Assembly (NCBI RefSeq): GCF_027924405.1
Contig: NZ_AP026978.1
Span: 4,650,001-4,714,000, forward strand
Length of the DNA: 64,000 nucleotides
Direction of reading: 5' to 3'
Source of the DNA: Nocardia sputorum
GTDB taxonomy: Bacteria > Actinomycetota > Actinomycetes > Mycobacteriales > Mycobacteriaceae
Part shown: in pieces, positions 33,008 through 41,597 of the stretch
Position numbering within the stretch: the stretch's first letter is position 1
Layout: every line of letters starts with the position of its first letter
Made by a program: the position numbers and the translations under genes
Notes under the pieces: model-generated
What the model was told of the DNA's origin: nothing
The model's database searches: none
Seen by the model: the letters and a program-made list of their open reading frames with translations, nothing else

Positions 33008-34189
33008 TCAGCGCAACGTGCGGAAGAACTCCCGCACGTCCGCGATCAACAGATCCGGCGCCTCCATCGCCGCGAAATGCCCGCCGCGGTCGTACTCGGT
33101 CCACCGGACGATGTTGTGCGCGTCCTCGGCGAGTTTGCGCACGGACATGTCGCCGGGAAAGATCGCCGCCGCGGTCGGCACCTCGGACTTCTGCACCGGC
33201 GCGCCCCATACCGCGGATTCGCTGTAGAGCCGCAGCGAGGAGGCGAACGTTCCGGTGAACCAATACAGGCTGACGTTGGTCAGCAGCGCGTCCCGGCCCA
33301 CCGCGTCCTCCGGCGCCTCGATCGCCGGGTTGGTGAACTGCCGGAACAGGTCGGCGATCCAGGACAGCAATCCGGCGGGCGAGTCCTGGAGGCCGATGGC
33401 CAGCGTCTGCGGACGGTGCGCCTGCACGGTCGCGTAGTCGTAGCGGGAGTAGCTCTCCGCGCCGGTCAGCGTGGCCAGTTTCGCCTGGTCCTCCGCAGAC
33501 CACTGCGCCTCGGATCCGTCCGCGCCCCAGGATTCGCCGTCTTCGCCGTCCCAGGAAGGAATCGTGATCGGGCCGTTCACGTGTAGGCCGACCACGTGTT
33601 CGCGGGCGATATGGCCCAGCCGAGCGGCGATGAAGTATCCCGCGTCGCCGCCCTGTACGCCGTAGCGGTCGTAGCCCAGGCGCGCCATGAGTGCCGCGAC
33701 CACGTCCGCGAACCGCTCGGTCGAACCCGCACCCGGTTCCGGGGACACCTCGGAGAACGCGAACCCCGGCAGCGAGGGCACGACGAGGTGGAAAGCGTCG
33801 GCCGGATCGCCCCCGTGCGCCCGCGGATCGCTGAGCGGTCCGAGCACCTCCAGGAACTCGGCGAAAGATGCGGGCCAGCCGTGCCCGAGCACCAGCGGCA
33901 GAGCCTCCGGCTCCGGCGAGCGGACGTGCAGGAAGTGCACCTGCCGCCCGTCGATCGCGGTGACGAACTGCGGCAGCTCGTTCAGCCTCGCTTCCACGGC
34001 ACGCCAATCGAATTCGGTACGCCAGTATTCGGCCAGCGGCCGCAGGTGGGACACGCGCATGCCCTTGTCCCACCCGACGCCGGGCAGGTCGCTCGGCCAC
34101 ACCGTGGCGGCGAGACGGCGGCGCAGATCGTCGATCTTCTCCTGCGGGATGGCGATGCGAAACGGGCTGATGTCGGATGCGGTAGTCAT
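33008..34189 (-). CDS. Epoxide hydrolase (EHN-domain alpha/beta hydrolase)
   Basis: This 393-residue protein has the N-terminal EHN domain (FRIAIPQEKIDDLRRRLAATVWP in part, residues 8-30) of microsomal-type epoxide hydrolases. An alpha/beta hydrolase core follows, with HGWPASF as the oxyanion loop and the nucleophile Asp in GVQGGDAGYF. The His in GGHFAAME near the end completes the triad. It likely opens an epoxide or related strained substrate. ATG 34189 was preferred to GTG 34198. It is divergent from a YafY-type regulator with an inverted repeat between them. The roughly 200 bases downstream hold no gene. Confidence 0.87.
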   Translation of the reverse strand: MTTASDISPFRIAIPQEKIDDLRRRLAATVWPSDLPGVGWDKGMRVSHLRPLAEYWRTEFDWRAVEARLNELPQFVTAIDGRQVHFLHVRSPEPEALPLVLGHGWPASFAEFLEVLGPLSDPRAHGGDPADAFHLVVPSLPGFAFSEVSPEPGAGSTERFADVVAALMARLGYDRYGVQGGDAGYFIAARLGHIAREHVVGLHVNGPITIPSWDGEDGESWGADGSEAQWSAEDQAKLATLTGAESYSRYDYATVQAHRPQTLAIGLQDSPAGLLSWIADLFRQFTNPAIEAPEDAVGRDALLTNVSLYWFTGTFASSLRLYSESAVWGAPVQKSEVPTAAAIFPGDMSVRKLAEDAHNIVRWTEYDRGGHFAAMEAPDLLIADVREFFRTLR

Positions 34190-34210
34190 GCCCGCCACGG
34201 TAGGAAGCGC

Positions 34211-34231
34211 TTAGGACGAGATCGTTCCTAA
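34211..34231. promoter_or_regulatory. Inverted repeat operator between epoxide hydrolase and YafY regulator genes
   Basis: TTAGGA at 34211-34216 and TCCTAA at 34226-34231 form an inverted repeat with a 9-base spacer. A further half-like TAGGAA lies at 34201-34206. The 62-base gap between the divergent starts leaves little other sequence, so this is the likely binding site of the WYL regulator. Confidence 0.6.
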
Positions 34232-34251
34232 CTTTCCGGCATGCTGGCGGC

Positions 34252-35220
34252 ATGCTGGAAACGTCGGCCCGCCTGCTGGAACTGCTGACCCTGCTGCAGA
34301 CCCGCCCCGACTGGACGGGGCCCGAGTTGGCGGCGCGGCTCGGCGTCACCGGCCGTACGGTTCGCCGCGATATCGATCGGCTGCGCGAACTCGGCTACCC
34401 GGTGCACGCCACCCGGGGCGCCGCGGGGTACCGCCTCGGTGCGGGAGCCGCGCTGCCGCCGCTGTTGCTCGACGACGAGGAAGCGGTCGCGGTGGCGGTC
34501 GGGTTGCGCGGCGCCTCCGGCGGCGCCGCGACCGGGCTCGAAGAGGCGTCGTTGCGCGCGCTGACCAAGCTGGAGCAGGTGTTGCCGTCCCGCTTGCGGC
34601 ATCGGGTGCGCACCCTGCGCGGCGCCACCTTGCGGGTCGGCGCGCCGGTGCCGCAGGTTCGTCCGGACACGCTCATGGCCATCGCCGAGACGTGCCAACG
34701 CCACGAACGACTGCGGTTCGACTATCGCGCGCACGGCGGCGCGCTCGGCCCGCGCACGGTGGAGCCGCACACCCTCGTGCACTTCAGCAGGCACTGGTAC
34801 CTGGTCGGGTGGGACGTGGATCGCGCCGACTGGCGCACCTTCCGGGTGGACCGGATCACCCCCCGGATCCCGACCGGACCACGCTTCACACCCCGTGAGC
34901 CGCCGGAAGGCGATGTCGCGGCATATCTTTCGATGCGGCTGTCGGCGCGCGCCTGGCCAGAGCAGGCGACGGTGCTGTTGCACCGTTCGGCCGACGACGC
35001 CGCCGACCGGGTGTGGCCCGGGATGGGCGTCCTGGAAGCGGTCGACGAGCACAGCTGCCGCCTGCACGTCGGCAGCGACTCGCCCGAGCAGCTGGTGTGG
35101 ATGATCACGTCGGTCGACCTGGACTTCACCTTGCTCACGGGTCCGCCGGAACTCGTCGACGCCCTCCGCGCCCAAGCCGTCCGCTGCGAGCGAGCCGTGC
35201 GTGCCTTCCCCGCGCCGTGA
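34252..35220 (+). CDS. YafY/WYL-domain transcriptional regulator
   Basis: A 322-residue protein with an N-terminal HTH (WTGPELAARLGVTGRTVRRDID, split around residues 20-41) and a WYL domain (VHFSRHWYLVGWDVDRADWRTFRVDRI in parts). It is a distant paralogue of the regulator at 31771, with the same LLQTR...PELA layout at the start. It is divergent from the epoxide hydrolase gene, which it probably controls. Confidence 0.87.
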   Translation: MLETSARLLELLTLLQTRPDWTGPELAARLGVTGRTVRRDIDRLRELGYPVHATRGAAGYRLGAGAALPPLLLDDEEAVAVAVGLRGASGGAATGLEEASLRALTKLEQVLPSRLRHRVRTLRGATLRVGAPVPQVRPDTLMAIAETCQRHERLRFDYRAHGGALGPRTVEPHTLVHFSRHWYLVGWDVDRADWRTFRVDRITPRIPTGPRFTPREPPEGDVAAYLSMRLSARAWPEQATVLLHRSADDAADRVWPGMGVLEAVDEHSCRLHVGSDSPEQLVWMITSVDLDFTLLTGPPELVDALRAQAVRCERAVRAFPAP

Positions 35221-35273
35221 ACGTCGGCTAGCAGCGCCAGGACGCCGGCCAGCGATCGGACTTGCATCGAGTG

Positions 35274-35537
35274 CTACCGCTCCGGACGATCGACGTAGGA
35301 ATTCCTGGGCGTCCATGCCGTGACGGCATTGGCGTACATGGTGTTCTCGATCGCGGCGAGGGTGGCGGGATCTTCGCCGCCGAGCGGCGCAGCGGCGCTG
35401 ACAGGCAGATCGGATTGGAGCCGACCACACCGCCCGCGCGCGAGCGTCCGCATCGCCATAGGCGCGATGCGCATGCCAGAACTCGGAGGCAGCCGCGCAT
35501 TGCCGGGCACGTAGTCGAACCCGAACGCGGTCAGCAA
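35274..35537 (-). CDS. Uncertain small ORF or gene remnant
   Basis: An open frame of 87 codons in an otherwise empty 320-base gap (35221-35540), directly downstream of the D-serine dehydratase-like gene on the same strand. Its end (ATLAAIENTMYANAVTAW) reads like real protein, but I do not recognise a family and no ribosome site is clear. It may be a decayed fragment or chance. Confidence 0.2.
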   Translation of the reverse strand: MLTAFGFDYVPGNARLPPSSGMRIAPMAMRTLARGRCGRLQSDLPVSAAAPLGGEDPATLAAIENTMYANAVTAWTPRNSYVDRPER

Positions 35538-35540
35538 GCA

Positions 35541-36839
35541 TCAGAAGAACGTGTGCAGCAGATCCACCACCCGCGGTGTCGGGGCGTCGGCGTCATCGAT
35601 CACCGGGATCAGCCGCCATTTGTCGAAGGCGGTGCACGGATGGGAGAGACCGAGCCGTACGACCGAGCCGAGGGGCAACTCGGCGTCGTCCGGCAACCGG
35701 AGGAAAGCGTGCTGGTCGTTGAGCGCGGAGACCGTCGCGTCCGGGGCCGGCGCACCGCCGCGTGGTCCCGCGACGCGCTGCGGAATCGGAAGTCCCTCGT
35801 CGAACGGCAGATCGCGTTTGCCGGCATCCAGCAACACGAGCCCGGGCTCCGGGCGCGAGAGGGCACGGGCCCAACCGTGCATCGCCGAGCGCAGCGGCCG
35901 CGCGCACTCGGGATCCGCCAGCGGCGACATGCTCGCGTAGAAGCCGTCGTCGTGGATGACATACGCGCCCGAGCGCAGCACGACGGTCGTCGCGACACCC
36001 TGCCTGCCCTGTTCGTCGGACAACGGGGCGAGGTATTCCAGCGCCAGTTCCGGATAGGCGCTGCCACCCGCGGTGACGACGGCCGGACCGCGGTATCGCC
36101 CCGCCGCCAGCAGTTCCCGGTGCAGGCGGGCGAGTTCGCCGAGGTAATCCCGCGCCGCGCGGACACCGGCTGCCGTGCGGTCGTGGGCGAGCGCTCCTTC
36201 GTAACCGCCGACCCCGGCGAGCGTCAGCCGCGCCGCCGCGTCGATAGCCGCCGCCACGGCATGCGCCTGTTCCACCGTGCGTGCGCCGGTTCTGCCGTGC
36301 GCGCCGCCGAGTTCCACCAGGACCCTGATCGGCTTCGCGTCCGGGGCGCTGCGCAGATGCGCGTCCATCAGAGCGACCGTTTCGACGCTGTCGGCCCAGC
36401 AGAGGAACTCGAACGACGGGTCACGCGCCGATTCCGCCGCCACCCAGCGCAATCCGACCGGATCGACCAGCGCGTTGGCCAGCAACACCCGCGCGACGCC
36501 GAAGGACCGCGCCACCTGCGTCTGCCAGATGGTCGCCAGGGTGATGCCCCACGAGCCCGCGGCCAGCTGCTCGGCCCACACCTGCGGCGCCATCGTGGTC
36601 TTGCCGTGCGGCGCCAGCCGCACCCCGGCCGCGCGCACCCAGTCGGCCATGACCGCGATGTTCGCCGACAGGGCCGCGCGGTCCACCGTGAGCACCGGCG
36701 TCTCCAGCTCGTCGAGCGCCGGTGCGGCACCGCGGAATTCCCGCACGGTCCGCCCCCAGAACGCGGGTGACATGCCCTTGTGTTCGGGACCGATGCGGCG
36801 GTCCGCGAGCGCCGCCACCGCTGCTTCGTCGATCGACAC
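35541..36839 (-). CDS. D-serine dehydratase-like / D-threonine aldolase family PLP protein
   Basis: This 432-residue protein has an alanine-racemase-type N-terminal barrel with the PLP lysine in RLAPHGKTTMAPQ, and a C-terminal domain with GLSHPCTAFDKW. That His-x-Cys pair is the zinc site of eukaryotic-type D-serine dehydratases and D-threonine aldolases. It likely removes or cleaves a D-hydroxy amino acid. The GTG start at 36839 follows the strong ggaggaaggaagg. It lies 36 bases downstream of ppc on the same strand, so the two may be co-transcribed. Confidence 0.85.
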   Translation of the reverse strand: MSIDEAAVAALADRRIGPEHKGMSPAFWGRTVREFRGAAPALDELETPVLTVDRAALSANIAVMADWVRAAGVRLAPHGKTTMAPQVWAEQLAAGSWGITLATIWQTQVARSFGVARVLLANALVDPVGLRWVAAESARDPSFEFLCWADSVETVALMDAHLRSAPDAKPIRVLVELGGAHGRTGARTVEQAHAVAAAIDAAARLTLAGVGGYEGALAHDRTAAGVRAARDYLGELARLHRELLAAGRYRGPAVVTAGGSAYPELALEYLAPLSDEQGRQGVATTVVLRSGAYVIHDDGFYASMSPLADPECARPLRSAMHGWARALSRPEPGLVLLDAGKRDLPFDEGLPIPQRVAGPRGGAPAPDATVSALNDQHAFLRLPDDAELPLGSVVRLGLSHPCTAFDKWRLIPVIDDADAPTPRVVDLLHTFF

Positions 36840-36875
36840 GACCTTCCTTCCTCCCGGCCCGGGGCCGTTCGAAGG

Positions 36876-39647
36876 CTAACCCGAGTTACGCAGGGCGGTG
36901 GCCAATCCGTTCATGGTCAGCAGGATGCCGCGCTTCACCAGTTCGGAGTCGTCCCCGGCGCGCAGGCGGCGCAGCAGCTCCACCTGCATCTGGTTCAGCG
37001 GCTCCAGGTAGGGGAAACGGTTGTGGATGGACTCGGCCAGCGACGGATTGTCCGCGAGCAGATGGTCGTTTCCGGTGATCGCGGCATGCATGCGCACGGT
37101 CCGGGCGTGCTCGTCGCGGATCATGCCGAAGATCTGCTCGCGCAACGCCACGTCGTCCACCAATTCGGCGTAGCGGGCGGCGATGTCCAGATCGCTCTTG
37201 GCCATCACCTGCGCCAGGTTGGACAGCACCGTGCGGAAGAAGGGCCACCGCCGGTAGAGATCCGCCAGGGTGGCCAGGCGCTCCGGGTCACCGCCGATCC
37301 ACTCCTCGAGCGCGGTTCCGGTGCCGTACCAGCCCGGCAGCATCACCCGCGCCTGGCTCCACGACATCACCCACGGGATGGCGCGCAGGTCCGCGACCGT
37401 ATTCGTCGGCTTGCGCGAGGCGGGCCTGCTGCCGATGTTCAGGTCGCCCACCTCGGCGACCGGCGTGGACTGCCGGAAATACTCGACGAAACCGGGTGTC
37501 TCGTGCACCAGCCGCGCGTACGCGGCGCGGGCACGGGCGGCCAGGTCGTCCATGATGCCGTAGGACGGCTCGGCGTCGGCGCCGAGCCCCTCCACGTCCA
37601 GCAAGGTCGACTCCAGGGTGCCCGCGATCAGCGACTCCAGATTGCGGTGCGCGGTACCGGGTTCGGCGTATTTCGCGGCGATCACCTCACCCTGCTCGGT
37701 CAGCCGCAACGAGCCGCGCACCGCGCCCGCCGGTTGGGCGAGGATCGCGTCGTAGCTGCGGCCGCCGCCGCGGCCGACCGTGCCGCCGCGGCCGTGGAAC
37801 AGCCGCAGCCGGATTCCGGTCTTGCGAGCGACCTCGACCAGATCCAATTCGGCCCGGTACAGCGCCCAGTTCGCCGCCAGATACCCGCCGTCCTTGTTGG
37901 AGTCGGAATAGCCGAGCATCACCTCTTGGCGCATGCCCTGCGCGGCCACCAGATCGTGATAGACACCCACCTCCAGCGCCGCGGACAACGTGGCCGCCCC
38001 GGCGCCCAGATCCTCGATGGTCTCGAACAGCGGGACGATGCCCACCGGGCAGCTCGGCGGCCCGTCCGGCTCCCCGGGGTCGAGCAGTCCGCCTTCCTTC
38101 AAGAGCAGGGCGGCTTCGAGCAGATCGCTGACCGACGTGCACATGCTGATGATGTAGGTCGGCACCGCCGCCGCGCCGAGCGTGTCCACCACCTCGCGCG
38201 CGGCGCGGACGATGTCGAGTTCCTTGACGGCCAGTTCGCTCAGTCGTGCGTGCGGGCCGAGCAACGGGCGGCGGGTCCGCAGCTCGGCCGCGAGCAGCTC
38301 CACCCGGCGTGACTCCGGCAGGCTCGCGTAGTCGGGATGCACGCCTGCCCAAGCCAGCAGTTCGGCGACGACCTGCTCGTGCACCTCGGAGTTCTGCCGC
38401 ATGTCCAGACTCTGCAAGTGGAAGCCGAAGGTCTCCAGGGCGTGGCGCAGCGCGGCCAGCCGATCGTCGGCGAGCAAGCCGTCGCCGCTGCGCCGCAGTG
38501 AGGCGTCGATCGCGTCCAGGTCGTCCAGCACCGCCTGCGGAGTCGGGTAGGGGCGCGCCCCGGCGTCCAGTCCGTTCGGCGGAACCTCGCCGAGCGCGGC
38601 CAGCGCGGTGGCGGTCAACCGGGCCCGGACATGGTGCAGCGCACGGCGATACGGTTCGTCGGCGTGCGCGGCCGGATCGGGATATCCGGTCTCGGCGAGC
38701 GCGGCGACCTCGGGCGTCACAGCGACCAGCCGAGCCGACAGCGAGAGCGTCTTCTCCAGTTCCACCAGCTCGCGCAGGTAACGCTCGAACGCGACGCCCG
38801 CCGCGCGGTAGGCGGCCTGACGCACCACCTCGGCGGTGACGTAGGGATTTCCGTCGCGGTCGCCGCCGATCCACGAGCCGGGACGCAGCATCGGGCGCGG
38901 CAGCAACTCCACGCCCGGCCAGCGCGAGCGCAGCGCCGCGCGCACCTCGGCGTTGATCGCCGGAATCACGTCGAACAGGGTGAGGTCGTAGTAGCGCAGA
39001 CCCACCGAGATCTCGTCCTGGATCCGCAAGCGCGCCAGGCGGATCAGCGCGGTCCGCCACAGGCTCAGCACCTGGCGGCGGATCCGCAGTTCCAGGTCGG
39101 CCCGTTCGCGCTCGTTCTCGGCATAGCGCTGACGCAGGCGCATCAACTCGGTGATCCGGGCCTGCGCGTCGAAGACGGTGCGCCGGCGCGTCTCCGTCGG
39201 GTGCGCGGTGATCACCGGCGACACCAGTGCGTCGGCCAGCAGATCGGCGACCCGCGTCCCGTCCAGCGCCGCCGCGTCCAGCTTGCGGTAGGTGGCCGCC
39301 AGCGACGAGTCCTGCGGCGGTTCGCCCGCCGCCTCGTGGGCGGCGCGGCGGCGATCGCGTTGGATGTCCTCGGCCAGATTGGCCAGCAGCACGAAGTAGC
39401 TGAACGCGCGGATGAGCGGCAGGGCCACCGCGATGTCCACACCGTCCAGCATCTCCGCGACGGCGCTGCGCTCGACCTCCTCGCGGCGCACCCGGAACGC
39501 TTCGATCCGCACCCGCTCGATGAGGTCGAAGACCTCCGGTCCCTCGTGGTCGCGAATGGTGTCACCGAGCACGCCGCCGAGAAATCGGATGTCGTCGCGC
39601 AGCGGCCGGATGGCGTCCTGTTCGGTCTCGCTCATCGATTCGCCCAT
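36876..39647 (-). CDS. ppc: Phosphoenolpyruvate carboxylase
   Basis: A 923-residue enzyme making oxaloacetate from PEP and bicarbonate. Recognisable sites are the catalytic His in [27 protein letters not shown], the Gly-rich [13 protein letters not shown] loop, [13 protein letters not shown], and the extreme C-terminal ALRNSG used in effector and active-site structure. The regulatory N-terminal serine of plant enzymes is absent. A start at ATG 39635 (MSETEQ) is equally possible. No neighbour is functionally linked except perhaps the downstream D-serine dehydratase-like gene. Confidence 0.97.
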   Translation of the reverse strand: MGESMSETEQDAIRPLRDDIRFLGGVLGDTIRDHEGPEVFDLIERVRIEAFRVRREEVERSAVAEMLDGVDIAVALPLIRAFSYFVLLANLAEDIQRDRRRAAHEAAGEPPQDSSLAATYRKLDAAALDGTRVADLLADALVSPVITAHPTETRRRTVFDAQARITELMRLRQRYAENERERADLELRIRRQVLSLWRTALIRLARLRIQDEISVGLRYYDLTLFDVIPAINAEVRAALRSRWPGVELLPRPMLRPGSWIGGDRDGNPYVTAEVVRQAAYRAAGVAFERYLRELVELEKTLSLSARLVAVTPEVAALAETGYPDPAAHADEPYRRALHHVRARLTATALAALGEVPPNGLDAGARPYPTPQAVLDDLDAIDASLRRSGDGLLADDRLAALRHALETFGFHLQSLDMRQNSEVHEQVVAELLAWAGVHPDYASLPESRRVELLAAELRTRRPLLGPHARLSELAVKELDIVRAAREVVDTLGAAAVPTYIISMCTSVSDLLEAALLLKEGGLLDPGEPDGPPSCPVGIVPLFETIEDLGAGAATLSAALEVGVYHDLVAAQGMRQEVMLGYSDSNKDGGYLAANWALYRAELDLVEVARKTGIRLRLFHGRGGTVGRGGGRSYDAILAQPAGAVRGSLRLTEQGEVIAAKYAEPGTAHRNLESLIAGTLESTLLDVEGLGADAEPSYGIMDDLAARARAAYARLVHETPGFVEYFRQSTPVAEVGDLNIGSRPASRKPTNTVADLRAIPWVMSWSQARVMLPGWYGTGTALEEWIGGDPERLATLADLYRRWPFFRTVLSNLAQVMAKSDLDIAARYAELVDDVALREQIFGMIRDEHARTVRMHAAITGNDHLLADNPSLAESIHNRFPYLEPLNQMQVELLRRLRAGDDSELVKRGILLTMNGLATALRNSG

Positions 39648-39713
39648 GATCAGACAGTATTGCCCGCCGGGCCGCCGGGGTATGCGACGCGGCCCACACC
39701 GGCCGCGATCGGC

Positions 39714-40133
39714 TCAGCCGGGAAGCTGGGAGAAGCGCAGGTGATTGCCCCACGGGTCGCGGAAGCCGCAGTCGCGCACGCCGTACGGCTGGGAGATCGG
39801 CTCCTGCGTCACCTCGACACCGGCGTCGCGCAGCCGGGCGAAGGTGGCGTCCACGGCGTCGGTGGTGAAGATCAGCGTGCCCTGCGCGCCGTTGGCCAGC
39901 CGCGCCCGCGCCGCCGCACCGGCCGCCTCGTCCGGCACCATCTCCGGGGTTTCCAGGATGAACTCGATGCCCGGCTGCTTCGCCGGGCCGACGGTCAGCC
40001 AGCGCCCACCGGCGAACGGCAGGTCGGCCCGCACCTCGAGGCCGATCACGTCGCGGTAGAACTCCAGTGCCTTGTCCTGGTCGGCGACCAGGACGCCGAT
40101 GTGGGTGAGGGCGAGATCCGCGCCGTTGCTCAT
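39714..40133 (-). CDS. VOC (glyoxalase/dioxygenase-fold) family protein
   Basis: A 139-residue vicinal-oxygen-chelate protein with beta-alpha-beta-beta-beta modules. LTHIGVLVADQDKALEFYRDVIGLE starts the fold (His as a possible metal ligand), IEFILE carries a candidate metal Glu, and FRDPWGNHLRF ends it. Its enzymatic activity cannot be assigned. The open frame extends upstream to 40199, but the ATG at 40133 starts the conserved fold. Confidence 0.85.
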   Translation of the reverse strand: MSNGADLALTHIGVLVADQDKALEFYRDVIGLEVRADLPFAGGRWLTVGPAKQPGIEFILETPEMVPDEAAGAAARARLANGAQGTLIFTTDAVDATFARLRDAGVEVTQEPISQPYGVRDCGFRDPWGNHLRFSQLPG

Positions 40134-40241
40134 GCTGCTGCTCCTTCTGTTCGTCAGGGTCGGGCAACAGTACAGACGACGCACGCGCGGCGAATTCATC
40201 GGCGGCCCGGGGCACTGTCGCAGTCGCCGATCGACCCGATT

Positions 40242-40811
40242 TCAGCCCGCGTCTCGGGCGGTGAGGTGATCCGCACGGTGCGACAGGACCTGTTCGAGCA
40301 GCGACACCAGCACCTGCTTCACCGAATCACGTCGCCTTGCATCGCATTCCAGCACCGGGATCCACGTCTCGAGCTCGAGTGCCTCACGGACCTCGTCGAG
40401 ATCGAAGCGAGTGCCGCCGTCGAAGCGGTTGACCGCCACGACGAAGGGCGTGCCGCGCGCCTCGAAGTAGTCCAGCACCGGATAGCAGTCGTCGACGCGA
40501 CTGGTGTCCACCACGATCACCGCGCCGAGCGCGCCGTCTACCAGGTCGTCCCACAGGAAGACGAAACGGTCCTGTCCCGGCGTGCCGAACAGGTACAGCA
40601 GCAGTGCGCTGTCCAGGGTGATGCGCCCGAAGTCGAGCGCGACGGTGGTCTGCGTCTTGTCCGCCCCGTGCCCCGCGTCGTCCACGCCGACCGCCACCTC
40701 GGTCATCGCCGCCTCGGTCACCAGGGGCTCGATTTCCGATATGGCCCCGATGAACGTCGTCTTCCCGACGCCGAATCCGCCGCTGACCACGATTTTCACC
40801 GAGGACGGCAT
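40242..40811 (-). CDS. cvnD: Conservon GTPase CvnD
   Basis: A 189-residue Ras-like GTPase, the last gene of a cvnABCD set. G1 is SGGFGVGKTTF (P-loop), the G3 region is LFGTPGQDRF, G4 is VAVNRFDG (NxxD kept) and the end is LLEQVLSHRADHL. CvnD proteins act with the sensor-like CvnA, the roadblock CvnB and CvnC at the membrane in Streptomyces and related actinobacteria. I used ATG 40811. A TTG start at 40844 preceded by aggga would overlap cvnC by 17 bases and is possible. A second diverged copy lies at 44379. Confidence 0.92.
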   Translation of the reverse strand: MPSSVKIVVSGGFGVGKTTFIGAISEIEPLVTEAAMTEVAVGVDDAGHGADKTQTTVALDFGRITLDSALLLYLFGTPGQDRFVFLWDDLVDGALGAVIVVDTSRVDDCYPVLDYFEARGTPFVVAVNRFDGGTRFDLDEVREALELETWIPVLECDARRRDSVKQVLVSLLEQVLSHRADHLTARDAG

Positions 40812-40827
40812 GGTCGGCGCGCGTGTG

Positions 40828-41172
40828 TCAGAGTGCCCGGACAAGGTCCCTGATCCTCTCGATGGCGGCGGCGGTGAGCTGATCGGCGGCGCGCACGGTC
40901 ACGTGTCCGGTGGCGGCCAGATCGCTAACGACGACCTTGGCGACCCCGATCGGGACGCCGAGCGCGGTGCCGATCTCGGCGATGGAATGCGGCCGCTGGC
41001 ACAACCGCACGAGGGTGCGCTGCTCGAAGCGCAGCGGTGCGGACAGCGCGGCGGGCTCGGCCCGCACCAGCGTCTCGACGCGCAGTCCGCCCAACAGCGG
41101 TGTGGTGCGTCCGGCGGTGACCACGAAGGGACGCACGAATCGGTCGTCGCCCCGAGCCGGTTCGTATCTCAT
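40828..41172 (-). CDS. cvnC: Conservon protein CvnC (DUF742)
   Basis: A 114-residue DUF742 protein with RFVRPFVVTAGRT at the start, a winged-helix-like core SIAEIGTALGVPIGVAKVVVSDL and an IERIRDLVRAL end. In conservons it acts between CvnB and the GTPase. Its start overlaps the cvnB stop by 4 bases. A partial, broken duplicate of this gene is found at 44966-45135. Confidence 0.93.
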   Translation of the reverse strand: MRYEPARGDDRFVRPFVVTAGRTTPLLGGLRVETLVRAEPAALSAPLRFEQRTLVRLCQRPHSIAEIGTALGVPIGVAKVVVSDLAATGHVTVRAADQLTAAAIERIRDLVRAL

Positions 41173-41597
41173 CGCCGCAGCGACTCACGCAGCTCGGCGA
41201 TGAGCGCGGGATCCAGCAGCGCACCCGCGCGGTCGGCGAGCACCGCCATCTCGTAGCCGACCAGTCCGACATCGCAGCCGCTGTCGGCGATCACGCCGAG
41301 ACAGCTGCCGCCGCCCATGGCGGACACCAGCAGGAATCCGCGTTTCATCTCGATCATGATCAGCTTCAAGCCGTCGAAGGAATAACTGCGCGAAGCGCTT
41401 CTGGAGAGCCCGACCAGCCCGGACACCATGGCGGCGAGCCGGTCGGCGGAGGCGCGGTCCAAGCCGTCGGACATGGCGATGAGCAGCCCGTCGGAGGAGA
41501 CCGCGACCGCCTCTCGCACACCGTCCGTGTCTCGGACGAAGTTGGCCAGCAGCCAGTCGAACGTGTGCTGGTCGGCGCTCGGTATGGGGGTGGTCAC
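41169..41597 (-). CDS. cvnB: Conservon roadblock/LC7 protein CvnB
   Basis: A 142-residue roadblock/LC7 protein (FDWLLANFVRDTDGVREAVAVSSDGLLIAMSDG in parts; MEIKRGF-like MIEMKRGFLLVSAM; a Gly/Cys-rich GGSCLGVIADSGCDVG). Members of this family regulate Ras-like GTPases, here CvnD. The GTG start at 41597 is preceded by aggag and overlaps the cvnA stop (GTGA). The reading frame continues upstream but this start gives the standard length. Confidence 0.93.
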   Translation of the reverse strand: MTTPIPSADQHTFDWLLANFVRDTDGVREAVAVSSDGLLIAMSDGLDRASADRLAAMVSGLVGLSRSASRSYSFDGLKLIMIEMKRGFLLVSAMGGGSCLGVIADSGCDVGLVGYEMAVLADRAGALLDPALIAELRESLRR

